A stretch of DNA of 64,000 nt from Tetrapyrgos nigripes (lineage: Eukaryota; Basidiomycota; Agaricomycetes; Agaricales; Campanellaceae): NCBI GenBank assembly GCA_013368315.1, contig JAACJM010000073.1:248001-312000 (forward strand), in the 5' to 3' direction. Both the position numbers and the translations under genes were made by a program. How positions within the stretch are numbered: position 1 is the first letter of the stretch; every line of letters begins with the position of its first letter. This document shows positions 32,993 through 46,199 of this stretch, piece by piece. The notes beneath the pieces were generated by a model that was not told where the DNA came from, ran no database searches, and worked only from the letters and a program-made list of their open reading frames with translations.

Positions 32993-33893
32993 TCAAATAG
33001 TATCAGAAACTGCCCCAAGGATCATCCCGCCCACTGCGATCACTATCAAACACATCATGATCACCGTATCCGTTTCATTCCTCATTCGACCGCCAGCACA
33101 TTGATCAACACTAGTACTAGTACTACTATCACTGCCAACGGTGGCGCGGGAGTTCGTCGACATCGGATTCTTCGTGAATGCCACTGCCCACGTCGCCAAC
33201 CACACACGACGTATGTCAGTGCGGAAGGCAGATGATATCGATGCTGATGTTGATGCTGTTTCGTTAGATGTCCCAGGTGTACTGGGGGGTAGTATATTAT
33301 TTGTATTCCCTGAGCCTGGGCCTTGTGATATTTTTGGATCTGAGAATAAAAGGCAACGGTTTAGTACGATTATATGTATGATATGTATGTGATGATAAAG
33401 TCTCTAGCGTGCGACTCGGAGGCCGTAGTGAAACTGTGAAACGCAGGACTTACCGCTAGCCTCTGCAGATATAAATGGCTTTTGTTGTTGATGTTGCGGA
33501 AGTACGTCGTCGTCTGATTCTTTGACTGCGGTTCAAGTTGGTGAGGATTATAAGTTGAGTATTATTATTAGAGTAACGAAAATAGTTCAAGAAATCCAGG
33601 AACCCAGAACGCATGTACTTACGATTTCGAAGAGATATCCAATTTCCTTGATAACTAATTGCCACCGGGGCTGGAAGAGGAAGAGGACTGGATTGATCAT
33701 GAAGAGCCTTGGGATCTGGAGCAACGGGTATTCTTAGAGGAAGTGCGTTGACCGGATCAACTAGAGTCAAGGTGCCAGCCATCATCATCATGAGGCTCAG
33801 CCTAATGAGAACTGCCTTAGTAGTAGACACGGTCCAGATTGAGTTTAGAAAGCCTGAGGTGGTAGTAGTAGGCATGTTGTGCTGGGAGTACAT
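32993..33893 (-). CDS. Small secreted or membrane-anchored protein, three exons
   Basis: Exons 33893-33623, 33525-33454 and 33339-32993, joined in matching phase with consensus GTAAGT donors and CAG acceptors; about 230 residues. The N-terminus has a hydrophobic signal-like stretch (LIRLSLMMMMAGTLTLVDPVNA) ending near Ala 50. The middle is rich in Pro, Ser and Thr (SNETASTSASISS). A C-terminal hydrophobic segment (IMMCLIVIAVGGMILGAV) reaches almost to the stop, as in a tail anchor or GPI signal. No family recognised. It is divergent to the regulator starting at 34210. Confidence 0.75.
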
Positions 33894-34209
33894 GTAAGAA
33901 GCGAGGAGCGAGGAGTTGAGGAGGCAGGATGTACTGGGGCTGGATATACATAAGTATATAAGTACACCTTGAAAGAGAGAAAGCTATTTACAAAGTACTG
34001 GTATTTACTCTGCATCGTATCGCCATTGACAGCGCTCAGTTTCAGTTTGAGTCTGGTGCATATCGCGACGAGGGCGACGTAGAGAACCTAAGCCACAAGC
34101 GCATGGCAACGTTATTTGGTCCAGCCGCCCGGATAAATCCGAGCTTTGGCCTCTTGCCGAAGCTACACGCGTCGTCGCGAAGTACTCTTGAAGTTGAACT
34201 TGTAGCACG
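33894..34209. promoter_or_regulatory. Shared divergent promoter region
   Basis: 316 bp between two genes facing outward (33893 leftwards, 34210 rightwards). Any regulatory sites here could serve both. No specific site is called. Confidence 0.4.
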
Positions 34210-37200
34210 ATGACCACCGACGCAACGGACAAGAAAAAAGAGGGTTTCGAATGCTTGTGATGAGTGTAAACGACGTAAAGGTGATGTTACTTCGAGTCCT
34301 TTTCTGTAAGTGGAGTAAGAAAAGACTAACCCTCTTTTCTGGTCTTGTTTGTACTTTTTAGTTCGCTGTAAGCGTTTTTGAACCGCTTTACGAAGAGTGA
34401 CGGTACTCATGCATTTTGAAGGTGATAGCTACAGCATAACAGACGGTCCCTGTTCTTCCTGCTTGGCTCTGAATATCGAGTGTACTCGCCGTACAGAAAA
34501 ACAGGTAAGATCTCATTGAAGTTGTAAGACTGCTAACTCACTACTTGCGCGCCTAATCTCAAAGAAACGAGGCCCCAAACCTGGGTAATTCTGATTCATA
34601 TTACACTGGTGCTACCTACTGACTATGCAAACGCAATAGAATGAGCCGGACGGTCCTATCTCAGTCTTGCAGAGACTCGATCATCGACATCCTGAAAGGA
34701 ACCCCCTCCGAATCCCTCATTTCAGGTTTTCTGCACATCGACACCTCGCTTATGTCCATGGCTCTCAAACTCGCAGAACGCATCAAAGATCTTGAGAGAG
34801 ATAACGCCTTCTTTCGCCAAAAAGTCGAAAGCAACCGTGATAGTGATACCCATGTGCTTCCAGCTGTCGCTGATACCCTGACCAACCATCCGGATCCTAC
34901 TAGAGAAGCAGACGCTAGGGATGTCGAAAAACTCGCGAAAGACCTTGCCGAATTTACTCTTTCATATTCACCACAGGAGAGGCAGCCTCATTTCGGTGAA
35001 TCGAGTAATATGATGCTGGTCTTGACTGCTGTGGGGCACCGGAAGCAGGTGGACTCGGCTATGCCCGAGTTAAAGTTGTTGCTGCAGGCCTTGAAGAGGC
35101 CGCAGTTTTGGAACGTTCCGTCAGTGAGTGTTCTCAGTGAATAACTGGTTCTCAAATTCCCGTCAATGATTTGTCGTCGTTTTGTAGTGGATACCTGTAC
35201 CCAAACCAGAGGTATTACGCTACAATTTCCCGAATCCCGATGACTTGAGAAAGTTTGTGGACGCATATTTTAACGGTCATAACCTGTACTCTCCGCTTCT
35301 TCACCGCCCGTCATTCGAAAGCTGTCTTTCAGATAAACTTCACCTCCGAGATGAGGGTTTTGGCGCCCTGGTTCTGGGTGTCTGTGCTATTGGTTGTCGA
35401 TACCTTTTCCCGCAGAGCATTGACACTGATAATATGAATGTTATGCTGGAACGTTCGGGCTTGAAGTGGTTTCAGCAGCTACCCATTCGGCAATTTGCTT
35501 TTGGACAAGATATATCGTTGCATCATTTGCAGATGTACTGTGTAAGTGCATTGGTTTGAATAATACATTGCTGGGCTTACTCACTATAATGTTACATCTC
35601 CACAGCTCGCTCTTGTCTTCCTGCAGAATGTAGCCATGGGGCCAGACGTTGGTTGGACGATGACTGGAATCGCCATTCGCCTCGCTCAAGAAAAAGGTGC
35701 TCACCGTCGGTTTATACTGGATGGCAAGTCAATCAAGGAACGTGAATTGTGGAAACGTGTCTTTTGGATCCTCATTTTCTTCGATGTCAAGTTGAGTATG
35801 GCGTTTGGGCGTCCGAGAGTGATATCCATGCAAGAGTAAGATCATGCGTGTTCTGCAGGATTCTTTTCGCATTGATGGATCTTCATGTACTTCAGCTTTG
35901 ATATCGGGCTTCCCGTCGAGTGTGACGATGAGTATTGGGACAATCCCGATCATCCTTTTGTCCAGCCGCCTGAAAAACCTTCGAAGATTTCTTTCTGGAA
36001 TCATTTCATGAGGTTGGCTGAGATTACTAGCTTCGCAACACAATCGTTGGTGAGCTATGTTTCTTCAGTCAATGAAGCTGGAATGTAACTCATGTGTATC
36101 ATTCTGACCAGTATTCTGTGCGCAAGACTTCCGAAATAGAGAGTCGTATGGGAGCTTCTAGTCCAGACTGGCTACAGAAAACTGTTTTACAGACCGATTC
36201 GGCTCTGAATGAATGGGTAGATGCCGTTCCCAGCCACCGTAAGTATTATCTATTTGTCTCAATCTCCTTATATACGCCAATCTATCTCATCTATCTCATC
36301 TTTGCCTTACAGTGCGTTGGGATGTCAGTCATCAGAATAAACTATTCTTCCAGCAATCCGCCGTGCTCTATGCTACCTACTACCACACTCAAATCCAGGT
36401 TCACAGACGGTTCATTCCTCGACCTGGACAAGATTCACGGTTATCCTTCCCTTCTTTGACGATTTGCACAAATGCCGCAAGAACATGTGTTCATATAGTG
36501 GAAACTTGCCTGAAGCAGACCAGGGACTCAGGGATGGTTCAAATTGGGCATTTTATCGTAAGTCCAGTCACTCCGAATCCGAGTCATCGCCGGGTCTTTG
36601 CTTTAGATTCTGAGTGTTGAGCGTTGGTTGCAGCTTCCTTTATTCGCTTCAGCAATGGTCCTTGCTGTTAACCTCTGGCGAGGGAAACACGTCAATTCTT
36701 CGAATTTCAATCCTCGTCATGATATAACGGACATCTACAAATGTATCGATTTGCTGCGGACTTATGAGTCAAGGTGCTCATTTTTGTTTTGGAATGGGCG
36801 ATTCGATGTGGCTAACATGTTACACTATAAGACATATTCTGGCAGGTCGTCTCGTGTAAGTGAATGAGACCCAACATCATTCAAAAATCGCCGGTATCTT
36901 GCTCACCCCTTACATATAGCGATATCATCAACACAGTCATGTCTGCCACACAGTGCATGCTTGGCAATCCGACCGAGAACCTCGTCATCGAAGCGGCTGC
37001 GGTATCTCACTCTTCTACGCAATCACAGTCTACGTCGCCGTCAGATAGTCCAGAATCTCAGGGTTCTTCAATTGGCCACCCAGACTTTAACGTTCCACTG
37101 TATACAAGTGAACTGGGACAAGCGCAATTCGAAACGTCCTTCTTTTCTCAAAATGCCACGATGCCGGCTGTCCCGTATGCTGCCCAGAATTGGGGGTACA

Positions 37201-37562
37201 ACCATTCCATCACGACTGAAGAACTGGCGATATTCGATGATCATAGAAATATTGGGAATGACTCTCAAGTTCATGGTAATACTTGTGTGTTTGGTGCCCT
37301 GGTACCTGCTGTTTTAGCTAACTTCTGTGGCTAGATATACCAGTATGGGGCACCAACGACCTCTCAGGGCCAGGATCAAGCACATTTTCGACTCAGGAAA
37401 ATTTCTCACAAAGTCAATTAGCGTCAGGTTGGCCGTCTGATCTGAGGTGAGCCTTTTCCATACCTCTTCCTTTTTGCTCTGATTCAACTGTGCTGCAGTC
37501 AACCACAGGATTGGGATATGTTCATGGCGAACATGGATCAACTCCTGGAGTCAAGCCACTGA
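34210..37562 (+). CDS. Zn2Cys6 transcription factor, paralog 1
   Basis: Fungal zinc-cluster regulator with a fungal-specific transcription-factor domain. Early exons: 34210-34280 (NACDECKRRK), a 6-nt microexon 34362-34367 (TTCGCT, completing V-R-C), 34422-34504 (second Cys triad, CSSCLALNIECTR), a 20-nt exon 34565-34584 (KRGPKPG), then 34640-35123, 35188-35541, 35606-35835 and more, with the last exon 37499-37562. The middle domain has LLHRPSFE, LKWFQQLPI, LHHLQMYC and ELWKRVFWILI. C-terminal motifs are NWGYNHSITTEELAIFD and DWDMFMANMDQLL. The ATG is out of frame with the zinc cluster by one base at an A6 run (AAGAAAAAAGAGG), so this copy is either slightly damaged or mis-sequenced there. Confidence 0.85.
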
Positions 37563-37910
37563 ATGACTTCCTTTACTCTTACTATTGCTCGAGTCCTAGA
37601 GCTTGTATCAAAGATATTATAATGGGATTTTTTCACCAAGTTTTAGTGCAAAGTAGCATCTTAACTGTGTACAAAAATACGTCCTGTCCGTGCTGCATTC
37701 ATCACGCACCTGGCTTCGGAATGGTTAATCCCTCTTGAACTATTAGCTGCCAGACAAATCTCTCGCAAAGTCTGACTCCTAATCTCCGAATTCAGATACC
37801 CTACTCGAAATCTCATCTACTTGAGCTGATCCGTTTCTTCGTCCAGAATTGCAACAACTAGGACACTACCATCCCCATCTCTTACAGTCGGGTGACATCC
37901 CCACAGACTC
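37563..37910. other. Spacer between regulator 1 and the Mutator-like element
   Basis: About 340 bp of 3' flank without a gene. Its last ten bases (CCACAGACTC, 37901-37910) are the left direct repeat of the Mutator-like element. Confidence 0.6.
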
Positions 37911-37990
37911 GGGGCGAGAATTTACCGTGTCGCACCAGCGTGCCACCACCGTGCCAGTGCCGTGTCAGCGTGCCACCGATGTGTCATCAG
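37911..37990. repeat. Left terminal inverted repeat and subterminal repeats of the MULE
   Basis: GGGGCG then AGAATTTACCGTGTCGC, followed by clustered GCGTGCCACC, CGTGCC and CGTGTC units. Such subterminal clusters are usual transposase binding regions. Confidence 0.7.
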
Positions 37991-38478
37991 ATTTAGCCGA
38001 GCCCCAGCTCAGGCACGCCGCCGATCTTCGGTCTCGAGCCACGTTGAGCTTGTTTGAGCCGTCGATCGCAACTCCTTGTGGTTTTCGTATAGCGGCTGGA
38101 TAGGTAAGTTGTATTCTAAGTGTAGTAGAAAGTATGTAGACCTTAAGTACTAATATTATTTCAATTTGCCCAATCAATATGCGGACGTTGTACCCCCCGA
38201 TGCTCAGGAGTAACCTATGTTATTTTGATTTTGATTTTCAGTTTCTCTCTGCGCTGCGCAACGTATTCGGGGCTACGTTAAGCGTCCAAATTGATGGCAT
38301 TCAGCCACAGTATATAATAGGCTTTTAAACGTAGTTGTGCTGCTTTCACTCGCCCCCCCGAAAAAGACAAAGTCTGTGCCGCTTTTGCAAAAATCTACTG
38401 TGCAGGTCCTAGTTAGCGTTACCTTTAGCTTTACACATCTATGTATATTCAAATGTCTACAGGTTCTGTGTGCGCAAT

Positions 38479-41400
38479 ATGGACCTGAGCCGTATATTAA
38501 ATGCGACTGACTGGGATCCGAGAGCGAGTATACAAAATGGTATGTAGATGTGTTAAAATTTTTGACTCTGTGCGCCAATAGATTCAAACATGGTTATAGA
38601 AGCTCGCTCAGGGTCATCTTCTCTGCCTACACATTTCACCAGTGACAGCAGTAATACTACACACTCTTGTGAGAACTATGACATTACATTTATACTCATA
38701 TATTGACTTACTTAAATAATTCTAGCCAATAATGATATTCTTCACCCTCAAATGCACAAGATACCAATGTACCAAAATGGTTTGTAAACATCAAAACTTT
38801 TGGCCTACAAAAATAACTATGGATAATCAGGGAAACTTGTGGCTTTTGAACTAGTTCCTACTAGTGTCAGTGCCAATGCATTGCAACAATCAAGTCAAGA
38901 TTCCCAGCCCATCAAGCTGTCCTTAGAGGCCATGCATACTGATGTTGTACAGCTTCAACTGTATCCTCGAGGTATGTATTTTCTGTACAAAATAATCAAG
39001 TTATCATACACTCATGTTATTAATCCACCAAATTCATCCAATATCATTTCACAAAAGCCTATTATCAATCCTCCAGAGCCTCGTATGTCTCAATCTAGAG
39101 TAATTTCCATTTGAATAGTCACTGATCATTGCACATATTATATGTTATATAGACAGTGTAAATGTGCAAGGTTCCAATAGCAATCCTGCATCACGAGAGC
39201 CCCCAAAAACAGTCCCACCACATAGTATGTAGTCATTTTCTCTTTGACAGGAAAGACTTGAATGCTAAAAATTTTAGGAGATATGGTTGGTCAGCCACCC
39301 AAACAAAACATACCACCTGTTGTCCAGCACAACCCAATCGCTACTAAATCAGGACCAACATTCACATGGGCACCAATTGACCTCACCAACCCAGCAAAAT
39401 TGACTGCATTCGTTCCTTTGCATCCACAACCTGTTCGTGAATGTCGACAAAACCGAGATGCTGATGCTATGTTCACTTCTCTGGATCACATGGAATGGAA
39501 CGGCTGGCCCAATGGTGTCTTTGCCCTTGACTGTACTCATGCACAATATGAAGCCACCAAGAAACTCATGGTGCATTGGGCCTGTTCAAATAGTGGTGGA
39601 AGCAACCGCAAAGGTTCTTATGATGCTGATACTGTTGGAGGTGGATGGGAGAGTGTGCGCAGATGCTTGGGGGTGTTTCAGTGCACTCAAGAATCTTGCA
39701 AGGTTATCACACGGCCACAGACACACAAGGATATCTCATGGCAGCTTACAAACTGCCAGTGCTCATGTGGTGCCTCTCTTTCCCATGTGAAGTGCCCTTC
39801 CATTGCATATATCATCACCTGGGGACGAGTGGATGGTGAAAGGAGCACCCAAAGATACAGATATATCAATGGGCTGCCCCATACACATAGCCGTCATTCC
39901 CGAGTTCTACATCTGACTGCCAAAGAGGAAGCCGATATCGGAGAGCTTGTTGAAAACAATGCCACCAAAAAACCTCTGGAGCTTCTCGTTGACCAAAAGA
40001 CTGCAACTGGATATAAGCCTGGAGCCGCTTCTATTGCTCATGCAGCAAACAACCCTGCATCTTGGAGATACCGCTTGCGTGAAATACGAGGTGCTTTGAA
40101 ATTGGAAAACGGTCATACTTTCCTTGCCCAGTTCCAGGCCTGGAAGCAACGCTACGAAGGATATGTTCATATGCATGTCTGCACTGTTGGTTTTGAACCA
40201 ATTACTGTCATTTCCTTCAACACAGACTGGCAGCGAGACCAGCTCCTGCCAAAAGATGCACTCACACTTCGTCTGGCACCATTGGAGGGGCTTCTCACTG
40301 ATGGCGCACATAAATTCTGGTCTGCTCCAAATGCAATCCTGATCATCACTTCCGCATTTTCCCCTGTTGCCAATCTTTGGGTTCCTGGAATGTTCAGCTT
40401 TGCAGATGGTGCTACAACAGAGCACTATAAATATCATTTCATTGCTGTGTTCCAGAGTATTGCTGAGGGGGCATTAGCAAAGAACATAGAGATTACAGAT
40501 GTAATGTTTGCTATGGTAAGTGATATCCACTATTTTAATATAGTATGATAGCTGAAGTCCAACACAGGTCGTGGACTTTAGTGATGCTCAGCGCCAGGGA
40601 TTTGTGATTGCATTTTGCGATTTCCTATTCCAGGTTGAAAATGGACGGCGGTCTATTGAAGAGCTTCGGCAGGCTGCACAAACCTTGTTAAAAGGTTGCG
40701 AGTATCATTATGATAAATCAGTCACTCGTGTCGCACGTATTGGAGAGGTTGTATCATCTGATACCAAGGCCACCTTCAAAGAACTATGCCAAATGCTCCG
40801 AACAACCAACGATGAAGACCAGTACAAGACCACAATTGCAACAATTCGTCAGAGATGGCCCAAAGTAACACCTTGGCTTGATTGGTGGCAAGCCCCAGAG
40901 CATGCCAGGATGATATTTCCTGCATGCAGAACAATGGATCCAAATCTTGCTGCTAGACTTCCAAGTACGACAAATGGTGAAGAGGCACTGCATCCCATCA
41001 TCTACCAAATTGCGGGGAAAAGCAATGATTTAGTTGCAGGTTTTGAAGGACTAGTTCAGGTGGAAAAGTATCACCACAATTTGCATGATGTAGCTTCATG
41101 TATGTATTTCTATCTTCTGGACTTTTTCAGGATATTTACCATTACTGCAGATGGTATGCCAATCCGATATGGTACATCTAAACATCAAAAACAACAGCTC
41201 ATTACATCCTATCTTCCTGTTCCAACTCAGTCCAAACCCACACATCCTGTCTCTTCCCCGTTCAAGCGAAACCGAACCACCATGAAGGAGGGCAGAGGGC
41301 CAGACACTCAAGCAGATCTGCAAGCTGGAACTAGAAAGCGCAAAACTGCCTTTGCAGATCCATCTGAAATGGATCCTGCCACTCCTTCTAAGAAGATTAG

Positions 41401-44115
41401 ACAGACTTCTTCAAAACACACCCAATTTCCTGCTAGCCAAATCAGCCTTGTCACTTCCCCCTCCAAGTCTCAACCATTGCCAGCCTTCCTGGGTCACACT
41501 GTTGACATCAAGCAGGTCAAGGAACTTCCATCTTTTCCTTGGAATCAGAATTCTTGCTGGCTTGATGCAAGTCTTCATGCACTGTCTAGTGCCTTTCTAC
41601 TTCATCCTCAAGCCTGGCAAGACTTTTCCACCCTTGCTGCTGTTGAGTCACAAAGTGATTCCCCTTCCCATGCCTTTCGGCTGCATGCCATACTACATGC
41701 ACAGAGACAGTGGCCAGTCTCTGCATTTCAAGGCTCTGATCATGGTCATGCAAAACAATTGGAAACACTGCGAGACAACTTCCGAGTGTATTTATCTGAG
41801 AACAGCTTGCTAGATTATGGCATACATGAGTATCAGTCTCCCTGGGTATGATCTCACTGCTTATATATGTACACAAGGTTTCTGATGACAGTAATTATAG
41901 AGCTGGTATAATTCTGTGATAGCCCAATCATGATCTTCATCTTCCTACAGCCAGTTTTTTTGCTGCAGTGAAACAGACTCTCTGGAGCTGTGAAACTTCA
42001 AACAATACACACTACAGGATTGAAAAACCACGAATTCAACGTATTCCAAGTGGGCCGTTTGTCCAGGACAATCATCGCTATAATAAAAAAATCAAAGATT
42101 GGATGCAGCAGCTTACTCAGCTTCAGAAGGCTATGAAGACAGACCCATATGGATACTGCTGGCGGAACAAAAACGTTGGAGAGGAGCACATTTACTTTTG
42201 TCCTGCAGGAGCTTTGGAGATGGAATTCTGGATATCCATTCCAGTTGTGTTGATCATTGAATCAGCAGCCGAGCATGGAAAGGCGCCACCTAATTGGGAC
42301 TATCCAAAGTTGATTTATCCCAAGACAAAACGGGATGGAGAGCTGCATGGGATGGTCTATGAGATGGCTAGCCGAATCTTTTCAAATCAGACTCATTTCA
42401 TTTGCCATAGTCTTGTTGCAACGCCAACTCGTAATTCTGCTGTCTTCACTTATGACAGCATGATCAAGCAGGGTTACAGCCAGTACAATAAAGCAGGGGC
42501 AGAGCGGTTGCTGTATGGCTCAGAGCCAGAGTGTCCTGCAGGATATTCCACACACTCAGTAGTGTATATACTAAAAGGAGGGGCACTAGCACAACAAAAG
42601 TTCCAGGAGCGGCAGTTTGATGATGCTCAGAAGATGATGAATGTGGTTTTAAATGTAGAAGAAGCGGGCTTTGTAGAGAGAGCAAATGTTCGGGAATTAT
42701 CAGCAGCTGAGAAAGCAGTATGGAGCAATAATAGGACTGCACGCGAGTTTGAGATAGGTGCTGTTTTTAATCTCTTACTGAAACATCATATTCTCATTGC
42801 AATGATTTGCAGCAGGCGCATCGGTTGTGGATGCAGTGAAGGATAGAATGGATGTTGAAGATACCAAGGTTAGTACAACATTCTTTGTTTTGTAGCCATG
42901 GTTCTGAGACAATTGTTTCTGTGCATTCTCAGCTCAAAGATCTCCAAGAACTGTCTGGTGTAAGACATGATTTTCAAACAATGGAAACATTATGGCAAGA
43001 TCAGGTCACTTGATATATTCTGCAGTCATAAATTCAATCACTGACTTGGTCTATATCAGGATAAGACACTTGGGTCAACATTTCTTGAGGAACAAGATAT
43101 CCAGAATCTCAGGAACACTCAAGTGGATGGTCACATTATAGATGCATACTTCTCTATTTATTACCGCAAAGCGGGCCAACAACTTGGACTCTACATCTTG
43201 CCAGCTATAGACAGGTACAAAAGGAATGAGTTGGCAGCATCAAAGGATCAGCACAAAATGCTTTATGAAATGGGTGAAAGCTGTGGTGTAATATTTCTTG
43301 ACATGACTTCTGGAAATATCACTGATTATATTCATCTAGCTATGGGCTGATAAATCTCCAAAAGGGATTGTGCTTCCAATGTTTGTGGATGATCATTGGA
43401 TTGTTGGTACTGCAGATCTCACTTCACACAATATTGAGATATACACTACAGCATTCAAGAATTATGGTGCTCAAAGCCCTTATCGAGACATTCTTAAAGT
43501 AAGTATTTACAGCATACTCTCAGACCAAACAGTAGATTAAGTTCATGCTAGATTGGGAAGTCTTGGATCAATTATGGATCACAAAATGTCCATGATTTTT
43601 ATCCTGCTTTTCGTGAATGGAAGGTTGAAGTCCATGTGAGTACTCTGAATTTTCTGTGTATACTTCACTTCTTGACAGGATTTTCTTAAAGTATCACACT
43701 GATCTTCCAGATCTGACAGTCAGTGGTGTCTATGTTATTGGAGTTATTCTTCTTGTGGTTGTGAGTGGCTGTCAACCAGATCAAATTCAAGAAATTTTGG
43801 ATCCCAGAATGCTGCCTCTGGTAGCTGCAGAGATAATGAGCCAGTTCCTTGACAATGCTATCAAAGTTCCACCATTGGAACAAGAGGCTGGAATACATTT
43901 CAATATGTAAGATACCATTTGTGTTCACCTTCAAGCCAAATGCCTCAAATTTCTTTTTCAGACAATCAAACCTACTGGATACCAGGAGAAGCAAAAGACT
44001 GCAGGCCAAATTGGAAGCTGAACCACATTCCCTGAGGATGCAGAGCAAGGAGAATATCCAGACATTTAAATTGGGGAAAGGATCATACTATTGGGAAGAA
44101 ATCAATGATGGTTGA
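38479..44115 (+). CDS. MULE transposase with GCM-type zinc finger, USP-like and Ulp1-like domains
   Basis: Exon chain from MDLSRILNATDWD. About 39600-39930 encodes a WRKY/GCM1-like zinc finger (CTQESC, CQCSC, HTHSRHSR). The MULE transposase follows, with D1 in LLTDGAHKFW (40300), FSFADGATTEHYKYHF and D2 in VVDFSDAQ (40574). From 41500 comes a ubiquitin-specific-protease-like domain with Cys in WNQNSCWLD (41555-41557) and a His region HFICHSL at about 42400. A chain of small exons then leads to a Ulp1/C48-like domain (DGHIIDAYFSI; His in FVDDHWIV at 43394-43396). Problems: the join after QSPW (41847) is one base out of phase at a T7 run, there is a one-base shift near 43345, and the C48 cysteine is missing near 43720. 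The transposase and USP parts read cleanly; the Ulp1 part is decaying. Confidence 0.75.
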
Positions 44116-44750
44116 TTCTGTTATCAAGCTCTAAATTCCAAATCAAACAATATTGTCATAAAGTATTCTACTAACAAAGTGATATTGTACTCCTGAGAGA
44201 GTGTGAGGTAAAAGTCAAGTAATAGGTTGGTCAGTGGAGCCAAGTATTAGCGGTAATTATGACTCCTCTGAGATGACAGAAGATAATACTGTAAGAGGAC
44301 AATTTCTTGATTTCTACCCTCAGGAGCTATTCACCTCAGCTGAACAGTGATTTATTGTATAGACCATGTCCTCTCCCTATGTTTACACCACCTCACATAG
44401 CACTGAACCTTTTGGATGCTGAGCAGTTGCAAATGTAAGGGGACAGTTTCTTTGTTCAACATAGGAACATTATCTTCTTGGCTTCTGGAGTCTCTTTTGC
44501 CATCATGCCCTTACTCCAAATTTAATTTCTACCTGTTGGATGGATTCCCATCTCCTCTGAAAATTTGATTTTGAGAGGGAATGTTCACTACAACTGCTTT
44601 TATAAGACTTTCTGTAAGGAGACAATTTTCTGTTTCTTCCCTATGTCCTTTGAAACTAAATTAACAGATTGAATGAAATAGTATAGTACTTATACTGGTT
44701 TGGATAAGTTGAAATTAACTATTTGTAGGAAATGGAATTTACTGGGTTAG
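44116..44750. other. Noncoding spacer inside the MULE
   Basis: About 630 bp between the converging transposase and KOW genes. No ORF of note. Confidence 0.6.
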
Positions 44751-45753
44751 CTAAATAAGTTGCTGTAAATATACTGGTTTTCGTCTACGCGCTTCCTTTC
44801 GGATTGCCTCAAATACTTTCTTTCCCCTCTCCTTATCTGCCTTGGATTCCATGACACGTATTAACCAGCTGGGATGAAGCACCAGCTGGGTATTTGTCAT
44901 TCTCTCCTGCCGGTCACTTCCAGTGAAATCAACACCACGAACAATAAAATGAGACTCTCCACCGACAACACAATAGTACACTCGTCGAACAAGCAAACCT
45001 GTGTGTTCACCAACAATGATAACCATAAGTCCTTGCTCAGTATGAGCAGAAGGCCATTGAAGTGGTCCACAGATATTGGCTGGTACAACACCAAGGCGAG
45101 GTCGGTGAGTGTTGAAGATTGCACCATCTGATACATGAACCCAGGCCTTTGCTTTTGGCTCCAATAAGCTGACTTCCAAGGTCAACCCATTTAGACGTGG
45201 ATTGAGAATCCAGTGCTTGTAGAAATTCTTTGAGAATAGCATAAAATATAAAAGAATGAGTACTCACAGTGATTTCAGGCTGAGAGTCATATTGGTCAGG
45301 AGTCCATGGAGCAGCAGCAGTATTAAGGCTGTCGACATTGACGTCAGAAGGAATGGGTGTAGTACTCCATGGAACATTGATTGGAGCAGGCCAGCATTCA
45401 GGAGAATAAGGAACTTCACAAGGCATACAACAATAACCAGGGCGAAGTGAATATCCTTCGTGATAGTGCCGTAGCGGATCAATGTCATCTAGTGGCTGAA
45501 AATGACTGGAAGAGAGATAAGTTACATGAAGATCACATAGAGTACACACTTACTCAACATGACGTACATGGTCATAATCTAAGTTGATGCTTGGACAGAC
45601 CTGGATGCCAAATTTCTGAAGCTCGACACGGAGTTGCAAGCCACTGTAATTTGGAAATGGTCGAACATCACGAACGATACCTCTGTATCCCTTCTCGCTA
45701 CCCTTGACAACATAGACATGCTGTCCAATCCAAGGTGTTCGGCCAATATTCAT
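44751..45753 (-). CDS. KOW-domain protein carried by the MULE
   Basis: Three exons (45753-45554, 45505-45268, 45227-44751) joined in phase, about 304 residues, with no lesion. Residues 5-50 form a KOW module (PWIGQHVYVVKGSEKGYRG, then IVRDVRPF), the Spt5/ribosomal-protein type fold that contacts RNA or polymerase. The C-terminal part (HWILNPRLNGL, TEQGLMVIIVGEHTGLLVRRVYY, LVLHPSWLI) resembles a family seen as many copies in Agaricomycete genomes. Lying inside the repeat-bounded element and converging on the transposase, it is probably cargo or an accessory gene. Its function in transposition is unknown. Confidence 0.82.
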
Positions 45754-46199
45754 AGGCAGTACGAGTATGTAGATTGTATGAGAACTGATTTGCGTTATGA
45801 AGAAAAGGCTGAGAGTGCGTGAAAAGGGTAAAAGAAACCGATCAATGAGCTTGCTATATTAAATGCGTCGGGCATTTGCTCGCCCGCACCTGATGCGGAT
45901 GGCCCGCACATATGACATCACAGTCCAGTTTACGCTGGCACGCTGGCGACACGGCAGTGGCACGTCACCGGCACGCCGGGTGGCACGTCAGTCCAATCAC
46001 TGCCGTGCCACCCCGATAGATCTGCGTGTCGCCCGATGGATCGGGTCATACATTTTCGAAAGTTCAGAGTATAAATCTTACATTACTTAGATATATCCTA
46101 CACTGGTACGTTATACATGGTTTATACACCTCTATTGTCTACTAATACAACTTGAAATTTCCAGTATACTATTACTATACATTCAGATTGTACATACAT

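Noticed and set aside
45870..46035. GC-rich repeats considered as a CRISPR-like or satellite array
   Set aside because: Units are irregular in length and spacing and occur just inside a transposon end; better explained as MULE subterminal repeats.
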